Positions 35,129-43,172 of a DNA stretch of 64,000 bases are shown here, piece by piece; position 1 is the stretch's first letter, and each line of letters opens with the position of its first letter. Both the position numbers and the translations under genes were made by a program. This DNA is from Pseudomonas putida (GTDB lineage Bacteria; Pseudomonadota; Gammaproteobacteria; Pseudomonadales; Pseudomonadaceae). The DNA lies in assembly GCF_025905425.1 (NCBI RefSeq), contig NZ_CP109603.1, positions 2,268,001 through 2,332,000 on the forward strand. Reading direction: 5' to 3'. The notes under the pieces were generated by a model, which was not told the DNA's origin, made no database searches, and worked only from the letters and a program-made list of their open reading frames with translations.

Positions 35129-37279
35129 CTAGGTGCGCCGAATGGCGCTATTGCGTAACAGGGCCAGCAGTGCGCCCATGCCAATGCGGCTGACTGTGCG
35201 CAGTGCGCTAAGCGGCGAGTCAGGCTCGCCGTTGCCCCAGTTGCCGGCCCAGGTGTCGGCACGGGCGAAGGTCAGGCGCACCAGGTCGCTTTGTTGTTGC
35301 AGGGTCAGCGGCGCAAATTCGGTACCGACCGCGCGGTCATTGCTGAACACGACCGTGGTTTCGAAGTCCACGACTTGCTGGTTGCGAATGAGCCCAACCT
35401 GAATGCGATCGCCACACGCCAGGTTGATGTGCGGCGGCAGTTCCAGGCCAATGCCTCGCTGGGAGAAGTCCAGGGTGTGGCAAAAGAACTGGCGGCCATC
35501 GGGCAAGATGACCCGGGTCTGCAGCCTTGCCTGAACCCGCGGCTCACGGCGCACTTGGCGCGTCTCGCTGGCGACGGCAACCGCAGCACTGGTAATGACC
35601 AGGTTGTAGAGGGTCCAGGCCAGGTTGATCAGCACCGTGGTGCGGGTCGAAGGGTCACCCCAAATCAACTGGTGGACGCCAAAGCCCAGGCCGGTCAGGT
35701 TACACAGCAGCAACACCAGATAGGGGCGGGCGAGGCGCCAGTCAAAGAAGCCGCGGTCGATGATGCCGCCTTTGTCGGTGACGTTGAAACCACCGAACTT
35801 GGGGCTTACCAGGGCCATCAGCACGGGCGGCATGATGTACCAGGCCAGCACCGTCTCATAAACCTCGTTCCAGAACGAATGGCGAAAACGCCCCTGAATG
35901 GTCGAGTTGGTCAGGTTGGCGTGAAACAGATGAGGCAGCACATAGGCGGTGATCATCAGCGCTGAGGCATGGAAGATTTCTGCGCCAAACACCAGGTAGG
36001 CCAGTGGCGCCGTCAGGAACACCAGGCGAGGTAGGCCATAGAAAAAGTGCAGCATGGCGTTGGCATAACAGATGCGCTGCCCCAGATTCAGCCCTTTGCC
36101 CAGCAACGGATTATCGGTGCGGAATATCTGGGCCATGCCGCGCGCCCAGCGAATGCGTTGGCTGATATGCCGTGACAGGCTCTCGGTGGCCAAGCCTGCG
36201 GCCTGAGGGATCGCCAGGTAGGCGGTGTTGTAGCCGGCGCGGTTCAGCTTGAGGGCTGTGTGGGCATCTTCGGTGACGGTCTCCACCGCGACCCCTCCCA
36301 CTTCTTCAAGGCTCGAACGCCGTAGCACAGCGCACGAGCCACAGAAGAACGTGGCATTCCACAGGTCGTTGCCATCCTGCACCAGGCCATAGAACAACTC
36401 ACCTTCATTGGGCACGTCGCGGAAGGTGTCGAGGTTCTTCTCGAAGGGGTCGGGCGAGAAGAAAAAGTGCGGTGTCTGCAGCATTGCCAACTTTGGATCG
36501 CGCAGGAACCAGCCCATGGCGATCTGCAGGAAAGAGCGCGTGGGTACGTGGTCGGCGTCGAAAATAGCAACGTATTCGCCATCGGTGACCTTGAGCGCCG
36601 CGTTGAGGTTGCCGGCCTTGGCGTGCTGGTTATCGGCACGGGTCAGGTAATTCACCCCGATGTCGGCACAGAACTGGCGAAATTCGTCGCGCCGGCCATC
36701 GTCGAGCACGTGTACACGCAACTTGTCAGCAGGCCAGTCCATCGCCTGGGCAGCGAAGATGCTCAGGCGAACGATATCAAGCGACTCATTGTAGGTGGGA
36801 ATGAACACATCGACCGTTGGCCAGTCCGCCGGTGTGTCGCTCAGGGGGTGTGGCTTGCGGCGCAATGGCCAGGCGGTCTGTACATAGCCGAACAGCAGCA
36901 CCACCAGCGCATAGAGCTCGGCCAGCACCAGGCCGTAACCGAAACAGGCTGACAGCCAGTCTTCAAAGCCCAGGGTCTCGGTGAGGCGCCAGTACATGTA
37001 GCGCAATGAAGCGATCAGTGACATCACGACCAGTGCCAGTACCGGCAGGCGACCTGGCAGCTTGCGCAGCAGCAGCGCAATACAGAAACACGCAGCGGCA
37101 AACAAGCACTGGCTGTAGAGGTCCAGTGGCGCACTGATGATGCTGGTCAGCAGCACCAGGCCGATAGTGCCCAGCAGTATCACCAGGGCTTTGTGGTAAG
37201 GCTTGGCGCGGTCACCCAGGTGATCGAGCCAGCGGTCGGGTCGCGCATCACGGGATGGCGTCGGGGCGGGCAGGTTCAT
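35129..37279 (-). CDS. wssB: WssB / BcsA, cellulose synthase catalytic subunit with PilZ domain
   Basis: The protein is 716 aa. The GT2 catalytic motifs are in order: VDVFIPTYNESLDIV, FDADHVPTRSF, VTEDAHTALKLNRAG (TED) and QRIRWARG (QxxRW). Eight membrane segments flank it. The C-terminal PilZ domain has RREPRVQARL (RxxxR) and DFSQRGIGLEL (DxSxxG), so c-di-GMP should activate the enzyme. It is shorter than the E. coli enzyme, as in other wss-type pseudomonads. It polymerises UDP-glucose and extrudes the chain across the inner membrane. The start overlaps the wssA stop (ATGA). Confidence 0.96.
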   Translation of the reverse strand: MNLPAPTPSRDARPDRWLDHLGDRAKPYHKALVILLGTIGLVLLTSIISAPLDLYSQCLFAAACFCIALLLRKLPGRLPVLALVVMSLIASLRYMYWRLTETLGFEDWLSACFGYGLVLAELYALVVLLFGYVQTAWPLRRKPHPLSDTPADWPTVDVFIPTYNESLDIVRLSIFAAQAMDWPADKLRVHVLDDGRRDEFRQFCADIGVNYLTRADNQHAKAGNLNAALKVTDGEYVAIFDADHVPTRSFLQIAMGWFLRDPKLAMLQTPHFFFSPDPFEKNLDTFRDVPNEGELFYGLVQDGNDLWNATFFCGSCAVLRRSSLEEVGGVAVETVTEDAHTALKLNRAGYNTAYLAIPQAAGLATESLSRHISQRIRWARGMAQIFRTDNPLLGKGLNLGQRICYANAMLHFFYGLPRLVFLTAPLAYLVFGAEIFHASALMITAYVLPHLFHANLTNSTIQGRFRHSFWNEVYETVLAWYIMPPVLMALVSPKFGGFNVTDKGGIIDRGFFDWRLARPYLVLLLCNLTGLGFGVHQLIWGDPSTRTTVLINLAWTLYNLVITSAAVAVASETRQVRREPRVQARLQTRVILPDGRQFFCHTLDFSQRGIGLELPPHINLACGDRIQVGLIRNQQVVDFETTVVFSNDRAVGTEFAPLTLQQQSDLVRLTFARADTWAGNWGNGEPDSPLSALRTVSRIGMGALLALLRNSAIRRT

Positions 37280-38241
37280 GAGGTACTCAGTTGCGAAAGC
37301 TGGGGCTGGCTGAGGGCGAGTTGCAGCGTACGCGCCAGGTCCAGCAGGTCCAGACCGCCCTTGGTAGAGGGCAAGCTGCCCAGTGTGGGGCGCTCACTGG
37401 GCATCGACTCGGCCAGGAAATGGTCATGCTGGATCACGCCCAGCAGGTCTGCGCCCAAGCGCTTGCGCAAGGCAGCGAGCATGCTTTGGCTGAAGTCACG
37501 GGTGGTGTCCAACTGGTTGATGACGTATCGCAGAGGCACGCGAGGTTGCCCGGTTTGCCGCGCCTTGAGGATGTGTTCAAGGCGCGGGAGGGCGTGATAG
37601 CTGGCCGCAGCGGGTGTTGTCACCATGAGCACCAGGTCGGCGATGGCCAGTGCCTGGTCGAGGTATACCGAACTGCCAGTCGGGGTATCGATAACCAAGG
37701 TATCGCGAGGGCTGGTGTGCAGTTGCGCGAGCTGGCAGGCCAACCAATCGGGGTTGTCGTACAGGGTTCGTTCGAACTCACGCTGCTGCTCGTGGGTACA
37801 AGCGCCAAAGGGAAGGCATAAGCCCCCAAGGGCGTTGTTGTGGACGATCTCCTGCCAGGTGGCGCTGCCTTGCTGGAACTGCACCAGCCCGGGTTTGCTG
37901 GTGCGCAATGCAAAATGGCGCGTTAACGCGTTCTGCGGGTCCAGGTCGATGGCGTAGGTGCGGCTGCCCCGGTTGAAGGCCATGGCCAATGCGGCTGCGG
38001 CGGTGCTTTTACCGACCCCGCCGTTAGCGGACGCAACCACCACAACCTGCGCCTGCACGGCTCGCTTGGCCTGGGGCGCTGCGTTTTGGGGGAGAGCGTT
38101 GGCCAAGCCAGGGCGGGAAATGTCTACGGGTAGGCTCTCAAGCGTGCGGGCAGTGCCAAGCAGGCTCGACATTTCCCGGTAGCCGCTTGGGCTGACACCG
38201 ATGCACTGGAACAGATTGGCAATGTCATCAGCGCGCGGCAT
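37276..38241 (-). CDS. wssA: WssA / BcsQ-like MinD-ParA ATPase
   Basis: The protein is 321 aa from ATG 38241 (MPRADDIANLFQCIGV), preceded by GAGG. A longer frame to 38295 lacks a ribosome site. The deviant Walker A is SANGGVGKSTAAAALA at about residues 71-86, with YAIDLDPQNAL and VIDTPTGSS as switch/Walker B regions. Proteins of this kind place cellulose synthase at the pole. As first gene of the operon it fixes the promoter to 38242-38449, shared with the divergent response regulator. SBW25 has a second MinD-like gene (wssJ) at the end of the operon; none is present here. Confidence 0.92.
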   Translation of the reverse strand: MPRADDIANLFQCIGVSPSGYREMSSLLGTARTLESLPVDISRPGLANALPQNAAPQAKRAVQAQVVVVASANGGVGKSTAAAALAMAFNRGSRTYAIDLDPQNALTRHFALRTSKPGLVQFQQGSATWQEIVHNNALGGLCLPFGACTHEQQREFERTLYDNPDWLACQLAQLHTSPRDTLVIDTPTGSSVYLDQALAIADLVLMVTTPAAASYHALPRLEHILKARQTGQPRVPLRYVINQLDTTRDFSQSMLAALRKRLGADLLGVIQHDHFLAESMPSERPTLGSLPSTKGGLDLLDLARTLQLALSQPQLSQLSTS

Positions 38242-38449
38242 AGGGCTGGCCTCGAACAATCGATAACGGCTGGCGGAGTGAGCGTGAGAGACCACAGATG
38301 GGCGTATTCATACGTTCCTTCGTCGTGTTGTTGGCCGATGCGCAAGCGGCATGGCACTTTCCCTAAAGGCTATGCGGTTGCCGGCGCAGCACGCCATAGT
38401 CCAGATGGACTGCTTGCGCCGTCGGTTGTCCTCAGGTTTCATTGGGTTT
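38242..38449. promoter_or_regulatory. Divergent promoter region between wss operon and response regulator
   Basis: These 208 bases separate wssA (minus) from the NarL-type regulator (plus) and must hold both promoters. I looked for a FleQ-type palindrome (GTCAAT/ATTGAC) and for a sigma-54 element and found neither convincingly. The proximity suggests the two-component pair may control cellulose. Confidence 0.45.
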
Positions 38450-39031
38450 ATGAAAACCCTTCGCCTGTTACTCGTAGACGATCACGCTCTGTTCCGTTCA
38501 GGCATCGCCATGGTGCTGTCGACGGGGCTGGCGAATGTGCAAATCATCGAAGCGGGGGCTTTGGACGAAGCCCTTGCGCTGACCGACGAACCTGACCTGG
38601 TGCTGCTGGATTTGCAGCTGCCGGGCCTGAGCGGGCTGGAAGGCATGCCGCTGATGCGTGAGCGCTGGCCTGAAGCGCAGTTGGTCGTGGTGTCTGCCGC
38701 TCATCCGGACGACGTGGCTGAGGCCGTGAAAGCCCTGGGTGCCCGAGCGTTCATCTCAAAAACAGAAAAACCGGCTCACATGCTGGAGCTGGTGGGGCAG
38801 TTTCTGGGTATCGGGTTGCCCCCGGCTAGCGAGCCTCCGCCCTTGACACCCCGACAGCTCGAAGTGTTGCGCTTGCTCCACCGTGGCTTGCCGAACAAGG
38901 CGATTGGCAAGCAGTTGGGGTTGTCCGAGAACACAGTGCGTGGCCATGTCCAGGCGCTGCTGGCGGCGCTGGAGGTCTCCAGCCGTTCGCAAGCCGCTTT
39001 CCGTGCCCAGCGCCTGAAACTGGTCGATTGA
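38450..39031 (+). CDS. NarL/FixJ-type response regulator next to the cellulose operon
   Basis: The protein is 193 aa from ATG 38450, where the receiver domain begins (MKTLRLLLVDDHALFRSGIA). The phospho-accepting aspartate is in DLVLLDLQLPGLSGL and the conserved lysine in AFISKTEK. The C-terminal LuxR-type helix-turn-helix reads LTPRQLEVLRLLHRGLPNKA and continues IGKQLGLSENTVRGHVQALL. It is a cytoplasmic transcription factor. The hybrid kinase downstream on the same strand is the probable partner. The upstream frame to 38351 has no good ribosome site. The target genes are unknown; divergence from wssA makes the cellulose operon a candidate. Confidence 0.85.
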   Translation: MKTLRLLLVDDHALFRSGIAMVLSTGLANVQIIEAGALDEALALTDEPDLVLLDLQLPGLSGLEGMPLMRERWPEAQLVVVSAAHPDDVAEAVKALGARAFISKTEKPAHMLELVGQFLGIGLPPASEPPPLTPRQLEVLRLLHRGLPNKAIGKQLGLSENTVRGHVQALLAALEVSSRSQAAFRAQRLKLVD

Positions 39032-39123
39032 GGGGCTCAACCCCGTTGTGATGGCGCACTTGCCTTCGTACACGTGACGGAAGTAGATTCCAAAGCACTT
39101 CGCGTTTGACTTCTCACACAAAG

Positions 39124-39140
39124 AAAGGACTCGACAGATT
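39124..39140 (+). promoter_or_regulatory. Ribosome binding site and ATT start codon of the hybrid kinase
   Basis: AAAGGA (39124-39129), an 8-nt spacer, then ATT (39138-39140). This is the only well-spaced site in the frame. AUU starts are rare and known for infC, where they allow feedback by IF3. Confidence 0.55.
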
Positions 39141-40934
39141 TTACTCAGGGACGATCACGCAGACGACAATCTTCAGGGCCTCGACCAGGCGACGCGTATT
39201 CGCGTGGAGCAGGTGCGCCAGGTGTTTGAAGGCATGAAGAACTCGTTGTTCCTGGGCCTGGCGTTGGCCGTGGTGCTGGTGGGCGCGCTGGACTCGCCGC
39301 AGCACAGGTGGCAACTGCTGGCCTGGCTTGGGCTGGTCACGGCCGGGCGTGTACTGTGCGTGGTCTATGCCATCCGCGGGTTAAAGGCCGGCGTCACACC
39401 AGACAATGCCCAGCGGCTGATCAGGCACATGTGCCTGATCAAGGTGTTCGAAGGGTTCGCCTGGGGCGCACTCGCCTGGATCGAGATGGGCCATGGCTCG
39501 CTGCCGGAGCAACTGCTGGTGATGGCTTCGCTGGCAGGTGTCAGCGGTAACGCGGTGTCGTTGCTGGCACCGGTCTTTCCGTTGTATGCCAGCATGCAGC
39601 TGACGCAACTGGTGGTGATCAATGCGTGCTTGCTGATGATTGATGGCAACGCCTACAACGTACTGGCCGTTGGCTGTACGTTGTTCGTGGCCGGTCAGTT
39701 CGGCCAGGCCCTGATTGTGCAGAGGACATCCAGGCAGTCGATCGCGTTACGTTTCGAAAACCTGCAGTTGGTAGGGCGCTTGCAGCAAGCCCGGATCAAG
39801 GCGGAAGAGGCCAACCAGGCCAAGTCCAAGTTTCTTGCAGCGGCCAGCCACGACCTTCGCCAACCGGTTCATGCCCAGGAACTGTTCCTTGAGGTACTGG
39901 CTTCCAGCGATCTGTCCGAGGTCCAGCACAAAGTCCTGGGTAATGCGCGAGCCGCCAGCCAGGCTGCCGCTCAGATGCTGAACATCCTGCTCGACTTTTC
40001 GCGTATCGAAGCGGGCGTGATCGAGCCGCAGCACTGTACGTTCCAGCTGCAACCGCTGCTTCACAAACTCGAAATCGAGCTGGGCGGGCAGGCGGATGCC
40101 AAGGGGATCGTTTACCGAAGCCGTGAAACCGCACTGGCAGTCGATTCGGACCCTGCGTTGCTGGAACTGATGCTACGTAACCTGATTACTAACGCCATTC
40201 GTTACACCGAGCGCGGTGGGGTGCTGATCGGTTGCCGCCAACGTGGTGACCATGTGTCGATTGAAGTTGTGGATACCGGTATCGGTATCGCTGCGGCGCA
40301 CCAGACAGAAATCTTCCGTGAGTTCCACCAGTTGGGTAACCCGGAACGGGACCGCACCAAAGGCCTGGGGCTTGGCTTGGCGATTACCGATGGCCTGGCG
40401 CGTTCGCTCAACCATGCCATGAGCTTGGTTTCAGAGCCTGGCAGAGGCAGCATTTTTCGCATCCGTGTGCCGCTCGCCAAGCGGTGCACGCGCGAGTACG
40501 CGTTCAACAGCCTGGAGATTCAACCAAGTTGCGGTACCCGGTTGCAGGGGCTGTGCGTGTTGGTCATTGAAGATGATGCGATCGTTCGCCAGGCCATGGA
40601 ACACCTGTTGAGTGACTGGGGCTGTGATTGCCGCACCGAGGAAAGCATGGATGACGCCGCTATGCAGCGGCTGGCCGGCTGGCCGGTTCAGGTCGTGATC
40701 AGCGATTTTCGACTGCGTGATGAGAAGACCGGCGCTGATGCGATACGCAAGGTGCGCGCTGTTTTCGGGCCCACGCTGCCAGCGCTGCTGATTACCGGAG
40801 ACACCGCACCTGAACGCCTGAGAGAGGCGCGGGCCAGCGGCATTCCGCTGCTGCATAAGCCCGTTTCGCCTCGGCAGCTCCATCAAGCCTTGGTGAGCAG
40901 AAGCGACGAGTACGCCTGCTCGGCGCAGACCTGA
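39138..40934 (+). CDS. Hybrid sensor histidine kinase with apparent AUU start
   Basis: The protein is 598 aa if begun at ATT 39138. No ATG, GTG or TTG occurs in frame between the upstream TAG and GTG 39204, and GTG 39204 has no ribosome site, whereas AAAGGA at 39124-39129 sits 8 nt before ATT. The start would read MLLRDDHADDNLQGLDQATR. Five or six N-terminal membrane helices are followed by a dimerisation domain (AAASHDLRQPVHA), an ATPase domain (NLITNAIRYTERGG, DTGIGI, GLGLGLAI) and a C-terminal receiver (LVIEDDAIVRQAM, VVISDFRL with the aspartate, LLHKPVSP). It is an inner-membrane kinase paired with the preceding regulator; the signal is unknown. Confidence 0.85.
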   Translation: MLLRDDHADDNLQGLDQATRIRVEQVRQVFEGMKNSLFLGLALAVVLVGALDSPQHRWQLLAWLGLVTAGRVLCVVYAIRGLKAGVTPDNAQRLIRHMCLIKVFEGFAWGALAWIEMGHGSLPEQLLVMASLAGVSGNAVSLLAPVFPLYASMQLTQLVVINACLLMIDGNAYNVLAVGCTLFVAGQFGQALIVQRTSRQSIALRFENLQLVGRLQQARIKAEEANQAKSKFLAAASHDLRQPVHAQELFLEVLASSDLSEVQHKVLGNARAASQAAAQMLNILLDFSRIEAGVIEPQHCTFQLQPLLHKLEIELGGQADAKGIVYRSRETALAVDSDPALLELMLRNLITNAIRYTERGGVLIGCRQRGDHVSIEVVDTGIGIAAAHQTEIFREFHQLGNPERDRTKGLGLGLAITDGLARSLNHAMSLVSEPGRGSIFRIRVPLAKRCTREYAFNSLEIQPSCGTRLQGLCVLVIEDDAIVRQAMEHLLSDWGCDCRTEESMDDAAMQRLAGWPVQVVISDFRLRDEKTGADAIRKVRAVFGPTLPALLITGDTAPERLREARASGIPLLHKPVSPRQLHQALVSRSDEYACSAQT

Positions 40935-41253
40935 TCAAAGTCACCAACATCTAGAACAGCCCTCCTGCAGACCCTAGCGGTCGTCATCTGCCCAAGCCAC
41001 TGCCAATTCTTTCGCGCCTTGCCTTCGCTGTCTCCAGCGCTGGGCGCCCTGACGCGCCCGCAATATCCCTCCAAATCAGTCCAGCGCGCTGCTGTACGCG
41101 TTTACCACTCAAAAACCGCCTTTTTAACGCTTAACATGCGATAAGCCGTGATTACTCCATGTCAGATAGTTCTTGAAGCATGGTCGCTTTCCAGTCAAAA
41201 ATTGGTACGTAATTACATATTACGTACCACATTACAAAATCGTAGGAGCAAGC
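40935..41253. other. Intergenic region between hybrid kinase and kfrA-like gene
   Basis: These 319 bases contain no open frame with a ribosome site. The last 80 bases are AT-rich and hold the palindrome 41204-41228 and the likely kfrA-like promoter. No terminator hairpin for the kinase gene is evident. Confidence 0.5.
41204..41228. promoter_or_regulatory. 25-bp palindrome upstream of the KfrA-like gene, probable autoregulatory operator
   Basis: Perfect 10-base arms GGTACGTAAT (41204-41213) and ATTACGTACC (41219-41228) with spacer TACAT. It ends 25 bp before the ATG, in the position of a promoter core or just after it. Plasmid KfrA proteins repress their own promoters by binding such inverted repeats, which supports the reading. 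Confidence 0.7.
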
Positions 41254-42231
41254 ATGGCCCGGGGCGGTATCAACAAGGTTGTAGTGCAGCAGGCGCGTCA
41301 GGCGCTGATCGCCCGCGGGGAAAATCCCAGCATCGATGCGGTACGTATCGAGCTGGGTAATACCGGCTCGAAAAGCACGATCCATCGCTACCTGAAGGAG
41401 CTCAATGGCCAGCAAACCGTGGCGTCTGCGGGCACCCCAGGGCTGAGCGATGCGATTGGAAGGTTTGTCGGGCAGTTGGCAACTCAGCTGCAGGAAGAGG
41501 CGGATATACGCATCGAGGAGGCCGAAAGCGTTTTCACCCAGCAACGTGAACACCTCGAAGCGCAATTGCAGTTGGCTCAAGAGGCCCTGGCCGCTGCGCA
41601 TCAACAGCAGAAAATCCAGGACGCGGCACTGGTAGCCGAATCGGAGAAACTGCTATCCACGCAAAGCACCCTGCAGGCAGAACAACTGCGCAGCGCCAGC
41701 CTCAACCAGTCATTGGGCGAGCTGCAATTGCGCCTGAACGACAAGGAAGAGCAGGTTCGCTCTCTGGAAGACAAACATCGCCATGCCCGCGATGCGCTGG
41801 AGCATTACCGCACTGCCAGCCGCGAACAACGTGAGCAGGAGCAACGCCGGCACGAAGCGCAGCTGCAGCAGCTGCAAGTGGAGGTGCGCCAATTGCAGCA
41901 GGGTATGATCGTCAAGCAGGATGAACTGACCCACCTGCACCGTGATAACGAGCGCTTGCTGGGTGAACACCGGCAAGCCACCAGCGAACGCAAGGCACGG
42001 GACGAACTCCTTGAGCAGCGCGATGCGCAGATCCAGGGCCTACGTACCATCCTGGCCCAGGCCCAGGGCGCAAGTGAGGAAATGCGCCGTCAACTGGATG
42101 TGCAAGCGCAGATCCTCGAAGACAAGCGCGAGCTGTATGCCGAACAGGTCCGTCAGTTGCAGCACCTGGAAGATGAACTGCAACTGCGGGACGACGCATT
42201 GAAAGCGCAGCAGGTAAAGGCACCCGGTTGA
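41254..42231 (+). CDS. KfrA-like DNA-binding protein with long coiled coil
   Basis: The protein is 325 aa from ATG 41254 behind TAGGAGCAAGC. The first 60 residues form a KfrA_N-type DNA-binding domain (GGINKVVVQQARQALIARGE, then STIHRYLKELNG). From about residue 75 to the end it is an almost unbroken heptad-rich coiled coil (EEADIRIEEAESVFTQQREH and on), full of Q, E, L and R. KfrA proteins of IncP/IncU plasmids are autorepressors that assemble nucleoid-like structures and help partition. Chromosomal homologues are common in pseudomonads with no settled role. The palindrome just upstream is a likely operator. Confidence 0.85.
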   Translation: MARGGINKVVVQQARQALIARGENPSIDAVRIELGNTGSKSTIHRYLKELNGQQTVASAGTPGLSDAIGRFVGQLATQLQEEADIRIEEAESVFTQQREHLEAQLQLAQEALAAAHQQQKIQDAALVAESEKLLSTQSTLQAEQLRSASLNQSLGELQLRLNDKEEQVRSLEDKHRHARDALEHYRTASREQREQEQRRHEAQLQQLQVEVRQLQQGMIVKQDELTHLHRDNERLLGEHRQATSERKARDELLEQRDAQIQGLRTILAQAQGASEEMRRQLDVQAQILEDKRELYAEQVRQLQHLEDELQLRDDALKAQQVKAPG

Positions 42232-42334
42232 ACGTTGGCCGAGGGCAGGGCTCTCACATTCAACGCGGGTAGCGAGGCGCCACGCACATGAACACTGAAC
42301 GCAGCAGAAGACGCCGTGCTGGGGGCCCCGACGC

Positions 42335-43129
42335 ATGAAAGCGTTGAAGATCGCCACGTTCAATATCAACGGCATTCGCAGTCGATTGCCGGCGTTGATC
42401 GCCTGGCTGGAGCGAGAAAAGCCCGACATCGCCTGCTTGCAGGAGCTGAAGGCGCCCGATCAGCAGTTCCCTCGTGAAGCGCTGGAAGCGGTGGGCTACG
42501 GCTGCCTGTACCAGGGACAGCCTTCATGGAACGGTGTCGCCATTCTCGCGCGGGGTAGCGCGCCACTGGAAGTACGCCGCGGCTTACCCGGCATGGAGGA
42601 TGATGACCAGTGCCGCTACCTGGAGGCTGCCGTGCAGGGGCTGGTCATCGGCTGCCTGTACCTGCCCAACGGCAACCCGCAACCTGGGCCGAAGTTCGCC
42701 TACAAGCTGCGCTGGTTCGAATGCCTGATCGAACATGCCGCCACCCTGCTCGGTAGCGGTCATCCGGTGGTGTTGGCCGGTGATTTCAACGTCGTGCCGA
42801 CCGATTTCGACATCTATAACCCACGTTCCTGGCTCAAAGACGCACTGCTGCAACCTGAGTCCCGAGACTGCTACCAGCGCTTGCTGAGCCAGGGCTGGAC
42901 CGATGCGCTGCGTCATCTGCACCCTGATGAGCGGGTCTACACCTTCTGGGACTATTTTCGCAACCACTGGCCGCGCAATGCCGGGTTGCGTATCGACCAC
43001 CTGCTGCTCAACCCGCAACTCGCGCCTTACCTCAAGGCCGCAGGGGTGGATGCCTGGGTCCGCAACGAGCCCAAGCCCAGCGACCATGCCCCGGTATGGA
43101 TCGAGTTGGCTTCGCGAAAACGGCGCTGA
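42335..43129 (+). CDS. xthA: Exodeoxyribonuclease III (AP endonuclease)
   Basis: The protein is 264 aa, the normal length. ExoIII/APE1 motifs are all visible: IATFNINGIRSRL, CLQELKAPDQQFP with the metal-binding glutamate, WNGVAILAR, VLAGDFNVVPTDFDIY, LRIDHLLL and SDHAPVWIEL with the catalytic histidine. It cleaves DNA at abasic sites and removes 3' blocking groups in base excision repair. The start is fixed by homology; no strong ribosome site is seen before it. It precedes the diguanylate cyclase by 43 bp on the same strand, but a functional link is not evident. Confidence 0.94.
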   Translation: MKALKIATFNINGIRSRLPALIAWLEREKPDIACLQELKAPDQQFPREALEAVGYGCLYQGQPSWNGVAILARGSAPLEVRRGLPGMEDDDQCRYLEAAVQGLVIGCLYLPNGNPQPGPKFAYKLRWFECLIEHAATLLGSGHPVVLAGDFNVVPTDFDIYNPRSWLKDALLQPESRDCYQRLLSQGWTDALRHLHPDERVYTFWDYFRNHWPRNAGLRIDHLLLNPQLAPYLKAAGVDAWVRNEPKPSDHAPVWIELASRKRR

Positions 43130-43172
43130 ACTATAGTCATAAGCGGCGAATGTGGTATGGCAAGGAAACTCA

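Noticed and set aside
38242..38449. FleQ box or sigma-54 promoter for the wss operon
   Set aside because: Only partial matches to GTCAAT/ATTGAC and to TGGCAC-N5-TTGC were seen, none with correct spacing.
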